Below are positions 31,548 to 40,470 of a DNA stretch of 64,000 bases, piece by piece. The DNA lies in the NCBI GenBank assembly GCA_944739405.2, contig OX123197.2, forward strand, positions 55,156,047 through 55,220,046, in the 5' to 3' direction. Each line of letters opens with the position of its first letter. Position 1 is the stretch's first letter. Source of the DNA: Euclidia mi. Taxonomy: Eukaryota > Arthropoda > Insecta > Lepidoptera > Erebidae. The notes beneath the pieces were generated by a model that made no database searches, was not told the DNA's origin, and worked only from the letters and a program-made list of their open reading frames with translations. Made by a program: the position numbers and the translations under genes.

Positions 31548-33062
31548 CAGACAGTGTAGCGCATCTAAAACCTGTTTCCTAAAGGTAGGTGTTACGTACG
31601 GTCTTGGTGGTTGCGTTGAAACGTCACAATATAATTCGATGTCTGAGCCTTCCGGAGTAATAGGTCTTAGCTTGAGTGACGAGCCTTTAGATAGAAGTGT
31701 CTGTAGCTCAGGGTCTGTCTTCTGAGACCTGGCGAGAAGTTTGAAGTCAATGGCCTCAGTGATTTCTTCGACGCGAGATAGACTATCAGCCACAACGTTC
31801 TCTGAGCCAGGTATGTACGGTATATCTGTGGTAAATTGCGCAATATAATCAAAATACCTGTATTGACGCGGTGAACAGTTCTCCTTGGGCGTTTTGTAGG
31901 CATAGGTTAGCGGTCGGTGGTCCGTAATTACTACGAAGTCTCTCGCTTCTACCATATGTCGAAAATGCTTTATGGCTTCATATATGGCAAGCAACTCACG
32001 GTCGTAGGGGCTGTAATTCTTCTGGGCTCGGTTTAACTTCTTAGAGAAGAAAGCAAGTGGATCCCATTGCTTACCATTATGCTGCTGCAGTACTGCTCCA
32101 ATGGACACATCAGACGCATCGGTTAGGATGGAGAATTTAGCGTTAGGCTGAAGGTGAACAAGAAGTGTAGCATTAGAGAGTGTGCTCTTACATTCCTCGA
32201 ACGCTTTCAGCTCCTTCTGAGCCATCTGTACTGCGTCTGAACACTTGGTTTCATCACCTGCTAGAAGAGCATTAAGGGGCGCTTGGGCTTTGGCAGCGTT
32301 TGGAATGAAACGCCTGTAGAAATTCAGCAAGCCCAGGAATCTGCGTAGCTCCTTCACCATCTTTGGTACTGGGTAATCATGGACAGCCTGGACATTGGTA
32401 CTCTGTGGCTGTACACCAGAAGCAGAAACTTGATAACCAAGAAATGTTACCTCAGGTTGACCCCACACGCACTTGCTTGGGTTGATCAGGATGCCATATT
32501 CTGCCAGCCGAGTCAGCAGCTGATGTAGATGGGTCCTGTGGAGACCAGGTAGGCTGAAGACAAGCAGATCATCAATGAACCCGTAGCAGAAGTCTTCTAG
32601 ACCGGTAAGAACTTCGTCTATAAAACGCTGAAAAGTCTGCAAAGCGTTTCGGAGCCCAAAACTCATGTAAGGGAACTCAAATAGACCAAACGGAGTTGTG
32701 ATAGCTGTTTTGGGTATGTCAGCTGGATTTATTCTTATCTGATTATAAGCTTTTACCAGGTCAATTTTGGAGAAAACCGTGCATCCAGACAGTTGCTGAG
32801 AGAAGTCTTGAATGTGTGGGACCGGGTACCTGTCGGGTATAGTGCGTGCATTAAGTGCTCGATAGTCACCGCATGGTCGCCATCCATCGTCCTTCTTCTT
32901 CACTAAATGCAGCGGTGAGGACCATGGACTCTCAGAACGCCTAGCCGTTCCTTTAGCAAGCATCTCATCAAACTCCTTTTTAGCTATCCTGAGGCGATCA
33001 GGATCCAAGCGTCTAGGCCTACAAGCAACCGTCGGACCGGGGGTTGTCCTAATAAAGTGCAC
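31548..33062 (-). CDS. Gypsy reverse transcriptase and RNase H (partial pol)
   Basis: A continuous 506-aa frame. Reverse transcriptase at about residues 45-215: SPWSSPLHLVKKKDDGWRPC, YRALNARTIPDRYPVPHIQD, SKIDLVKAYNQI, and catalytic YGFIDDLLVFS (FIDD in place of the usual YxDD). RNase H at about 310-430: FSILTDASDVSIGAVLQQ with the first Asp, YDRELLAIYEAIKHF with Glu, and VITDHRPLTYA with a further Asp, then the connection to integrase. The match ends at VLDALHCLT. The next integrase residues are found on the opposite strand from about 33862, which shows an inversion. The open frame suggests the insertion is recent relative to its rearrangement. Confidence 0.88.
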
Positions 33063-33093
33063 CGTATTGTGCTTAGGCTAAGGCTGACTTACG

Positions 33094-33474
33094 CTACCCA
33101 TGGGGCGAGTCAACTCGGGGAACTCTCGTAGTAACTGGTGGTACTCCGTCTCGCCAGTGACAGTCTTGATGGATGCCACGTCGCACGTCGTCTGGAACCC
33201 GTTGGTGCGCTGCGGTCACGGTGAGTGAGGTGGTGCCATCAATGAGCCTGTGATTACGGCAATCTATAAGCAGATTGTAAAAGCTTAAAAAATCAACGCC
33301 TATTACTGGCTTGGATACGTCAGCGATTGTAAATTTCCACTGAAATAACCGTCGTAGGCCAATAACAGTACCGTTGGCCGCTGTTAAACCGTACTTAGAT
33401 AGTGAACAGGGCGTCTTGACAGCTGACCGAGGAAATACGCATAAATCCGAGCCTGTATCGACCAGGAACAGCAT
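33094..33474 (-). pseudogene. Gypsy retropepsin (protease)
   Basis: MLFLVDTGSDLCVFPRSAV contains the catalytic DTG triad of retroviral-type aspartic proteases. VIGVDFLSFYNLLIDCRNH matches the conserved GxDFL segment downstream. About 110 residues fit a protease monomer. Its frame ends 30 bases before the reverse transcriptase frame with stops between, so the polyprotein is broken here. It lies in the same inverted block as the RT. Confidence 0.8.
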
Positions 33475-33848
33475 CTTCGATTGTCGGTCAGTAATAAATA
33501 GACGGCCTGAACCGTTAGGGCAGTCCGAGGCCGCTAATTCCGGCTGCCCCTTGTATTTTCCTCCCTCTATTCACAAGGTTGTACACATTTACGGGCCCGA
33601 GAACCGTATGTGTAGTGGTAGAGGCAGTGAGGGTGATCGGGGAGTGGTTGTCGCGGCCGAGACCTGGACCGTGAGCGACTTCTATTACCCTAGACCGTGA
33701 GCGCGAACGTACCTGGTTTTGAGCGTCCAGACGGCTGTTTAGTTAGCTCGCATATTTGCATTGCCATGCTCTGCATTTGCGAAGTCTGTTCCGGGGCAAC
33801 GCTTGCAACTTGCAATGGGGCGGCAGGGGCAATGTCGTGGACCATAGA
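33475..33848 (-). pseudogene. Gypsy gag C-terminus with nucleocapsid-like Cys/His cluster
   Basis: Minus-strand reading gives VHDIAPAAPLQVASVAP, then QMQSMAMQICELTKQ, an Arg/Ser-rich stretch, and CLYHYTYGSRARKCVQPC. The last motif resembles the CxYHxxFGxxAxxCxxPC cluster that CsRn1-type elements carry instead of a classical CCHC knuckle. The piece begins at the VHD motif where the plus-strand gag stops at 30318. Stops interrupt it. Confidence 0.68.
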
Positions 33849-33861
33849 TTATACACTTATA

Positions 33862-34046
33862 CTGGACCTCGGACGTACAGCTACCGTGCGACTGGTCACG
33901 CAGAGATTTGTGTGGCCAGGGATACGTAAGAACTATAGAGAGTGGTCTAGATGCTGTCTCAGTTGTCAGCGCAGCAAAGTTACCCGTCACACCTATGCCC
34001 CACTATCCCCTTTCCCTATTACCTCGTCGAGATTTTCTCACATCCG
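33862..34046 (+). pseudogene. Gypsy integrase N-terminal fragment
   Basis: PGRTATVRLVTQRFVWPGIRKNYREW is followed by CLSCQRSKVTRHTYAPLSPF, the zinc-binding HHCC region of Gypsy integrase (CxxC visible). The frame ends in LTR sequence at about 34047; the catalytic DDE core is deleted. It starts with the residues expected after the CHLT end of the RT/RNase H frame at 31548, although it lies on the opposite strand. Confidence 0.72.
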
Positions 34047-34266
34047 TTAATTAATGTAATTTTGTTTTTTCTTATTTTATCGCTTTTTTCTCGTCTATAT
34101 CTGTTCTGTAACTTCTTTTCGTGCTACAATCTATCTTTCAGTGCTTGTGTTAACTTCTACTCTTCTGTGACTGTTATAAATTCAAACGTTTGAACAATTT
34201 AACGTTTTTTTTCGTAGTCACTTATGTGTTTTACTTAAACGCCCTATAGACTATTACAACTACAGT
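34047..34266 (+). mobile_element. Gypsy LTR, 5'-truncated
   Basis: It matches the second half of the LTR at 29377-29791 (CGCTTTTTTCTCGTCTATAT, then CTATTACAACTACAG). The first 195 bases are missing because the break runs from integrase straight into the LTR. Its 3' end abuts the P-like terminus. Confidence 0.75.
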
Positions 34267-34860
34267 CACAATGAAATAAATATAATAGAAATCTTTCGAT
34301 AAAAATATGAGGATAGTGTTGTACTACAATTGTCAATTAGAAAACCAGTTTCTGTAAGATTATAATTTGAATAATTGGTTATTCATTGTGATTTTTTGTA
34401 GATTTCCAAAGAATGAAGATTTGAAACCAAATTGGGTCCGAAATATGAGAAAGGGAGAATGGCAACCGTCCAATTCTTTTAAACTTTGTTCGCTTCATTT
34501 TGTGTCTGCTTGTTATAAAGAACGATTTCAAAGAAAAGATTTGCATTCTTTCTTAATTATGCTGTGCCTATTATTTTTACTAACCAGATATCTAATACTG
34601 AGGTTTATACTTCTCTTTTATTATTATTAACTTATACTTTTGTCAATCAATATATACCATAATTGCAACTGTAGAAATATGCTTAGTTATCATATACTTA
34701 TATGTATATCATAAACAGATCTGTGTTGTAATTTTCAGACATGTCCAAAATATCGAAAACTTATTTTTAGAAGTGATAATAAAGCTTCAAGTGAGAACAT
34801 GGCTTGCACTTCTGGAAGTCAGGATGAAAATATTGTTCGTAAATGTTAACTGTTTCCGCC
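34267..34860 (+). pseudogene. P-like transposon end with THAP-domain exons (left palindrome arm)
   Basis: The terminus CACAATGAAATAAATATAA resembles the Drosophila P end CATGATGAAATAACATAA. A split gene follows. ATG 34307 opens MRIVLYYNCQ, a donor GTAAG at 34354 and acceptor TTTTGTAG at 34401 bound a 48-bp intron, and the frame continues in phase as LFPKNEDLKPNWVRNMRKGE, WQPSNSFKLCSLHF. LCSLHF is the C-x2-H end of a THAP (C2CH) zinc finger, the DNA-binding domain of P transposases. The first of the paired N-terminal Cys is not seen. A further exon-like stretch follows ATTTTCAG at 34740 (TCPKYRKLIFRSDNKASSEN) and ends at a stop near 34847. The catalytic domain is absent. Confidence 0.65.
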
Positions 34861-35744
34861 CATGTACATTCCATTTTGGTAATACATATAGTATCACACC
34901 TGCCGGGCAGTTATCGAGTGCATTACTTTGTGGTATAAATAAATTATTTTGACTATTTTGACTTTTTTTTCAATTATTTTTCAATACCAATGTCACAAAG
35001 AATGAGAACATAAAACAACTCGCTGATTGCCAATGTACTGATCAGTGCAAGACATAATAGATTTTTAATTGTCTAGTCGGTATTGCCACATTCAACTGGT
35101 TAAATATACCTAATAGCGCAGTTTTTCACTTCTTCAAAAATTGTATTTAAGTTTCAGTATTTTCAATTTAAGAGGAATTAAAGGTAATTATTTTCTGTCG
35201 GATTATAAGAATAATTATTGTCAAATTGTGATACCGAGCAATGCTCAACTGCGCTGTTCCTATCTAGGTACAGTTGAACAACTTCCCGCTAGACCACAAT
35301 AAGGGTGAGAATCGCTCAGCAAGATATCGTCGCTTCCAGTGCTACTTTACACAAATATTGACATTCGTATACAAAAAACCTACCCACAGCTGGGACCAGG
35401 ATACACGTCTGAAGTAGTAGTAGTAGCACGTAGTTAGGCACGGTAACAATAATTTGCGGTGGCGGTCTCTCTGTCGGACCCTATATATACTGGGCCCTCC
35501 ATCAGAGTTTGTGTCGGCGCATAACCAAATATGGGCAAAACTCACGAGCGCGGACGATGGCCTTCTCTGATTGGCCGAGCGTGTGGACGGTATAATGACG
35601 TACACTCGGTAGGTACCGGTCATACGCTACAGTATGTACAATCAAACAAGTCAGTGGTGGACCAGTTCGAAAAAAAATCCTTTGGCTCGCTCATAGAGTT
35701 GAAGCACACTAGAAACTGGTTTTGTATAATATATATATTTTGTA
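34861..35744. other. unique centre of the P-like palindrome
   Basis: No protein recognised. The right half (35440-35700) is more GC-rich, with TATATATACTGGGC and a (TAG)n-like run. It ends at AGAAACTGGTTTT (35711), a string that also brackets the Penelope-like insertion. It may hold Penelope-like non-coding sequence, but this is a guess. Confidence 0.3.
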
Positions 35745-36644
35745 TAATAATAATAAAAGAGAAGTATAAACCTCAGTATTAGATATCTGGTTAGTAAAAA
35801 TAATAGGCACAGCATAATTAAGAAAGAATGCAAATCTTTTCTTTGAAATCGTTCTTTATAACAAGCAGACACAAAATGAAGCGAACAAAGTTTAAAAGAA
35901 TTGGACGGTTGCCATTCTCCCTTTCTCATATTTCGGACCCAATTTCGTTTCAAATCTTCATTCTTTGGAAATCTACAAAAAATCACAATGAATAACCAAT
36001 TATTCAAATTATAATCTTTTAGAAACTGGTTTAATCGATTTTACACTTTCGCGATTTGTATACATATGCTGAAAGAGTAAAAGAACATATCGCAGCTGTA
36101 AAAATCCGACATATTAATAAGTCGGCGATAGCTGAGCATTTGTTGGAGTCTGGACCAAACCACTGGATAGAACTGCATCAACCACAAGTCTTATCCACCG
36201 ATCGTCACTATTACTCCAGGATAGTACGTGAAGCGGTAGAAATCAAGAAATATAACAATTTCAACCGGGAGGATGGATATAGATTATCGGCTACTTGGAA
36301 TCCAGTCATCAGCAAATGTAAACACCGCCGCAGTGATAAATCTCAACAGTGTGTAGACGTCATTAGTGTAGTGTGTCGGAGTACCGACATTGCGAACTTA
36401 AATAAAGACCAAGTGAGGGTAGGTGCCGAAACCCGCACTTCCACAAGACGGCGCTGAGCTCTCATCAGTCTCTCCGCGACCAAGCTCGGTGCAAGACGAG
36501 CGAAACGTCGGAAACAAATAGGTATTTATACCTTAAATAAGTTAAGTTAACGCGATTAGAAACTGGTTTTCTAATTGACAATTGTAGTACAACACTATCC
36601 TCATATTTTTATCGAAATATTTCTTTTATATTTATTTCATTGTG
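35745..36644 (-). pseudogene. P-like transposon end with THAP exon (right palindrome arm)
   Basis: This is an inverted copy of 34267-34628, differing at only a few positions (for example AAACGAAATTGG for AAACCAAATTGG), and split by the insertion at 36033-36557. It ends with the same P-like terminus at 36644 (CATTGTG on the plus strand). Both ends of the 2.38-kb block are therefore the same, 5', end of the element in opposite orientation; a normal transposon has distinct ends. The two flanks are also inverted copies of Gypsy LTR ends. Confidence 0.65.
36033..36557 (+). mobile_element. Penelope-like element fragment (GIY-YIG endonuclease C-terminus)
   Basis: It is flanked by the perfect 12-bp duplication AGAAACTGGTTT (36021-36032 and 36558-36569). 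The frame 36056-36457 gives RVKEHIAAVKIRHINKSAIA, EHLLESGPNHWIEL, DRHYYSRIVREAVEIKKYNN and FNREDGYRLSATWNPVI, the end of the GIY-YIG nuclease domain that closes Penelope-like polyproteins. Reverse transcriptase and the start of GIY-YIG are missing (5' truncation). The 3' part ends GCGAAACGTCGGAAACAAAT, then a TTTATACCTTAAATAAG tail. It inserted exactly at the exon/intron boundary of the THAP gene. Confidence 0.78.
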
Positions 36645-37061
36645 ACTATAGTTGTAATAGTCTATAGGGCGTTTAAGTAAAACACATAAGTCACTACGAA
36701 AAAAAACGTTATATTGTTCAAATGTTTGAATTTATAACAGTCACAGAAGAGTAGAAGTTAACACAAGCACTGAGAGATAGATTGTAGCACGAAAGGAAGT
36801 TACAGAACAGATATAGACGAGAAAAAAGCGATAAAATAAGAAACAACAAAATGACATTAAATTACGAGCAAAGATTTAGCGGTGAATATTAAATAAGCTA
36901 GCGCGGAGTGTGCGTCGCACGGTGGCAGACAATAGACTGGCGAGCGGGCGTCATGCAAAACCGAACGTCGCCGGCGCAGCCCGAACTTAGCCGAGCGGTT
37001 CCGAGTGCCGGCTCGTATTCTATTGGCCACGAGTGGTGCGACGTTAAGTATTTCCTCCACA
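36645..37061 (-). mobile_element. Gypsy 3' LTR (minus strand)
   Basis: It begins TGTGGAGGAAATACTTAACG at 37061, preceded by a polypurine tract of 12 or so G (minus strand, about 37069-37080), and ends CTATTACAACTATAG at 36646. It is a full-length copy of the 29377-29791 LTR with scattered differences. It belongs with the integrase at 37080-37897. Confidence 0.78.
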
Positions 37062-37079
37062 GGTACTCCCCCCCCCCCC

Positions 37080-37897
37080 CGAGAGCGTTCCTACGCTCAA
37101 TAGAAATCCGTGAATCGGACTCTTCTCCCACTTCGTGTCTGTTTTTCCTTGCTGGATGGCGCAGCCAAGGGTGCAACAGGAACTGGGGTGTCATCTGGGG
37201 CGCAGAAGGCGGGTTTCAGTCGATCCACAGATATGTTGACCTCCTTGCCTCGCATTAGCACCTTCATGTATTTGGCCTATTGCTCCAACACCTTATAGGG
37301 GCCTGCATATGGTGGTTCTAGACTTCTGCACACGTGATCCTGCCTCACAAACACGTGTGTTGTGGTCTGGAGGTCCTTTGGAACGTAGAAGGGACCTTTT
37401 CTGTGCCAAGACGTTGGTTTCGGGGTGAGGTTTGTCATGTGTCTAGCGAGTCGAGTAGTGAAGCTGGTGACGTCCTCTACCGTATGGTCTTCTGTGGGCG
37501 CTAGGAACTGAGCCGGCAAGCGTAAGGGCTCGCCGTAAACAAGTTCGGCTGAGGAAGCTTATAGGTCTTCCTTCCAGGAACTGCAGATGCCGAGGAGGAC
37601 CAGTGGAAGATCCTCCGTCCAATGTGTCGTGTTGTGACACATGATGGCAGCCTTCGTCTGTCAGTGGAGTCGTTCTACCATCCCGTTAGAGGACGGATGG
37701 TACGCCGTGGTGCGGAAGTGATGCGCGCCGACCAGTGAGGTGATGGCCTTGAACACGCCCGACTCAAACTGAAGGCCTTGATCGGTTGTGATTTGCGTAG
37801 GGCAACCGAACCTCGATATCCAGCCAGATACCAAGGCAGCCGCGCAGGTGTCAGCAGTGATGTTCTTCAGTGGTATTGCCTCGGGTACACTGTATAG
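37080..37897 (-). pseudogene. Gypsy integrase, catalytic and C-terminal parts
   Basis: From about 37895 down: YSVPEAIPLKNITADTCAAA, ITTDQGLQFESGVFKAI with a catalytic Asp, HHFRTTAYHPSSNGMVERLH with the catalytic Glu, then after a break WKEDL and GEPLRLPAQFLAP, and PPYAGPYKVLEQ, a GPY/F module typical of Gypsy integrases. Near 37220 ISVDRLKPAF and SGRRVRFTDFY close the protein before the polypurine tract. The first catalytic Asp and zinc finger are missing because a BEL sequence begins at about 37898. Stops near 37560 and 37650 disable it. Confidence 0.78.
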
Positions 37898-38981
37898 TGT
37901 TTGTATACGGATAACGGCACTTGTTTCGTGGGTCATCATTCTCCTAGCGTTATCCCAGTTTCAACCTGGGGTCCGCTTACTAGTCTAACCGGATTTGGCT
38001 GAATATTAGCTTTTCCACAGAGTGACTGCCTGTCTAACCTCCGCAACCCGAAAGGATAGCCATATTCCATGGTTTAGACTAGTGTCAGTTTATTTAGAAG
38101 GTACTGACACCCAATAACGACTGTCAAAGATCTTCATGACAACCGGGACCGACGGCTTAACGTGCTCTCCGAGGCACGGGACAAGCGATAATTTATAATT
38201 CAATACGCACATAACTCTGAAAAGTCATTGGTGCGCGCCGTGGATTCGAGCCCGATACCCTCTGCATTTCAGTCTGTTGGTATCTCCACTAGGCTATCGC
38301 TGCCTATTCACTTGTTTCGTGGGTGCAAGCTCTTATTTACGCGACTTTTATAAGTTTCTCAGGGAAGAATATCTAACTCGTCTTCAGGAAGAACTTTCCA
38401 TAAATCATATTGACTGGAAGTTTATTCCGCCAGCATCATCACATTTCGGTGGATGTTGGGAAAGCATGGTCAAAGTAATTAAAACGCATCTCTTCAAAGT
38501 TATAGGTCAACAGATCCTCTCTTACGAAGAGCTTTTAACTGTCCTTGCACAAGTCGAGGCGCTGATCAACTCGCGTCCGCTCACGGCATTGAGTAGTGAC
38601 CCTGCAGAACCATCCGCTTTAAGCCCTGCACATTTTCTGAACACAGTGCCATTATCGTCATTTCCGGCTCCTGAAGCAGACTTCTCAAGCTTGCTCCAGA
38701 GACATATTCTGCTGGATAAACTCGTGGAGTCGTTCTGGCGGCGTGCGGAATATCTCCACCAGCTTCAGGCTAGATCCAAGTGGAATGGTCCTGCATCCCC
38801 TATACAGGAGGGTACGTTGGTCGTCGTAATACATGATAATGCTCCGCCGCTTTCATGGCCGTTAGCCATCGTAGAGAAACTGCATACTTCCAAAGACGGT
38901 ACAACCCGCGTTGTTACCGTGAAAACCGCGAAGGGGAGCTACGTGCACCCTGTTGTACGTCTCTGTCCGCTTTCAACTTAG
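37898..38981 (+). pseudogene. BEL/Pao integrase C-terminal region, split by a SINE
   Basis: The left stub 37898-37933 reads YTDNGTCFVG. After the SINE it resumes with FVGASSYLRDFYKFLREEYL, INHIDWKFIPPASSHFGGCW, ESMVKVIKTHLFKVIG (catalytic Glu in GGCWESM), LEEL-like TVLAQVEALINSRPL, the PAHFLNTVPLSSF segment, a helical stretch WRRAEYLHQLQARSKW and the C-terminal module EGTLVVVIHDNAPPLSWPLA to a stop at 38981. This order is diagnostic of BEL/Pao integrase. Everything upstream (gag, protease, RT) is missing. Apart from the SINE the frame is open. Confidence 0.8.
37934..38308 (-). mobile_element. SINE-2 (tRNA-derived), full length
   Basis: It is flanked by the perfect 16-bp duplication CACTTGTTTCGTGGGT (37918-37933 and 38309-38324). 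On the minus strand: A-box-like TAGCCTAGTGGAGATACC, B-box-like GGGCTCGAATCC, then a body with GGTCCCGGTTGTCATGAAG, AATAAACTGACACTAGTC, GGCAGTCACTCTGTGGAAAAG and the end GGGATAACGCTAGGAGAATG. The 375-bp element interrupts the BEL integrase. Partial copies are at 39731-39967 and 49940-50095. Confidence 0.82.
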
Positions 38982-39189
38982 TGAGATCTAGCCTGCATTT
39001 GGATCTACCTCTTAGTTTAAGTATTTAGTTTGTAGCTTTCGTTATAATTGTTTCGCTAAAGTTAACTTAGATTAACTTTAATATCATATCGCTGTCTTAG
39101 TCTATTGATGGGTTATGCGGTAGTACATCCAACATAGCTAAGTTCAATTTTATTTTTTGTAAAGGCAACCCTTTAGGGCCGGGGGGATA

Positions 39190-39697
39190 TGGTAGCGCCA
39201 TCTATCTTTCTATTGATAATTAATTACATCAACGTCAATCGTTCCTCGCTTGCTCGTCCAATACGAGCGATCCTTTTTATTCCTTCCCTTTCCCAAAGGC
39301 ACGCCTAGCTCTGATTCGTCGCCGAGTTCAACGACGCGCGACAGTAAAAAATCAACCGTCCCGCTGACCGGTTGCGTCGCTACGCCGCCCGCGCCGCGCC
39401 GAATACATGCAAATACCGCAATATTTTACCTCTTTACAATATAAACGAGAACAAAACCACCCGCGGGTGTAGTGGAGTGATCAGTGCATCTTCAGGATTC
39501 TCGAAGACACCAGGACGAAGACACCGGGAGGCCGCCATTTTGTCAAGGTAAGGCGTGTCCTTATAATATCCTATACTCACTCACACTCCTCTTCCCCTTT
39601 CCTATTCTAGGTGATCAGAACCCATCCTCATACAGTCCACAATATTAATATTTTCCCAAATCGCCTAATACATACGGTTCGGTGCATCGCCGAACCA
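39190..39697 (+). mobile_element. BEL/Pao 3' LTR
   Basis: It begins TGGTAGCGCCATC straight after a polypurine tract (GGGCCGGGGGGATA, 39176-39189) and ends GCCGAACCA. It aligns end to end with the solo LTR at 622-1131. It contains the conserved donor-like AAGGTAAG (GT at 39548) and acceptor-like TTCTAG ending 39610. No matching 5' LTR lies upstream. Confidence 0.8.
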
Positions 39698-39730
39698 TTT
39701 TTTGGTTTGGTTTTGGCGCTACCATGCGTA

Positions 39731-39967
39731 TTGAATTGTAGATTATCGCTTGTCCTGTGCATGTGTCATAAAAATCTTTGCCAATCGCTATAGGAAGTCA
39801 GTACCTATAAATAAACTGACACTTGTCTAAACCAAGGAATGTCGCTATCCCTTTGGGATGTGGAGGTCAGACAGGCAGTCGCTCTGAGGAAAAGCTAATA
39901 TTCAGTCAAATCCGGTTAGATTTGTAAGTCTACTCCGGGTTGTAACTGGGATAACGCTAGCAGGATA
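39731..39967 (+). mobile_element. SINE-2, 5'-truncated copy
   Basis: It starts in TGCGTATTGAATTGTAG and follows the SINE-2 body to GGCAGTCGCTCTGAGGAAAA, TCAGTCAAATCCGGTTAG and GGGATAACGCTAGCAGG. It is in opposite orientation to the copy 1.4 kb to the left. Confidence 0.7.
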
Positions 39968-40324
39968 CTAAGCCATAAAAAAATTGTTTACATGTTTGTC
40001 CGCTTTCCGCTATCATTCCAGCCTAGACCTAACAGTTAGCCACTCCAAAGCAGAAAGTTAAGAAGATAGGTAAAGCTCTTAAACCCCTGAGCGTACGATA
40101 ATTCGCTTCAAAAATCCAACGCCTCCCAAACTTTAGTTTCAGATCACCTTCATTTTTAAATATGCATGCTCTTGAGTGCATATTTAAATTATTTATATTT
40201 TAAAATATACTTTTAAATAAAATGTGTTTTAATTTAAGATTTTGTTTGGCGATGAATCTTTTTGCGGTCGTCTGCTTGTACTGATTTGAAAAATTGTTGG
40301 TGAATTCAAAAACTGAGTGGAGTT
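39968..40324. other. no recognised feature
   Basis: AT-rich, with a short inverted string ATGCATGCTCTTGAGTGCAT near 40162-40181. Confidence 0.35.
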
Positions 40325-40470
40325 TTTGTTGGCTGGCCTGTTTGTCTAGTGGTTATCCTGACCGCAAAGCAAAGGTCTGACTGGATAATTTTTTTGTGGG
40401 ACGAGCATGATTTTTATTTCAGTGTCTGGGTGTAATTTGTCTATAATACTTGTGGACGCTCGCAGCTACG
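40325..40470 (+). mobile_element. SINE-4 (tRNA-derived) copy
   Basis: A tRNA-like head (GTCTAGTGGTTATCCTGACC, an A-box-like segment) is followed by AAGGTCTGACTGGATAAT and then GATTTTTATTTCAGTGTCTG, GGTGTAATTTGTCTATAA. The B-box region is degraded. It shares the GTCTGGGTGT end with 17300-17455. Confidence 0.5.
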
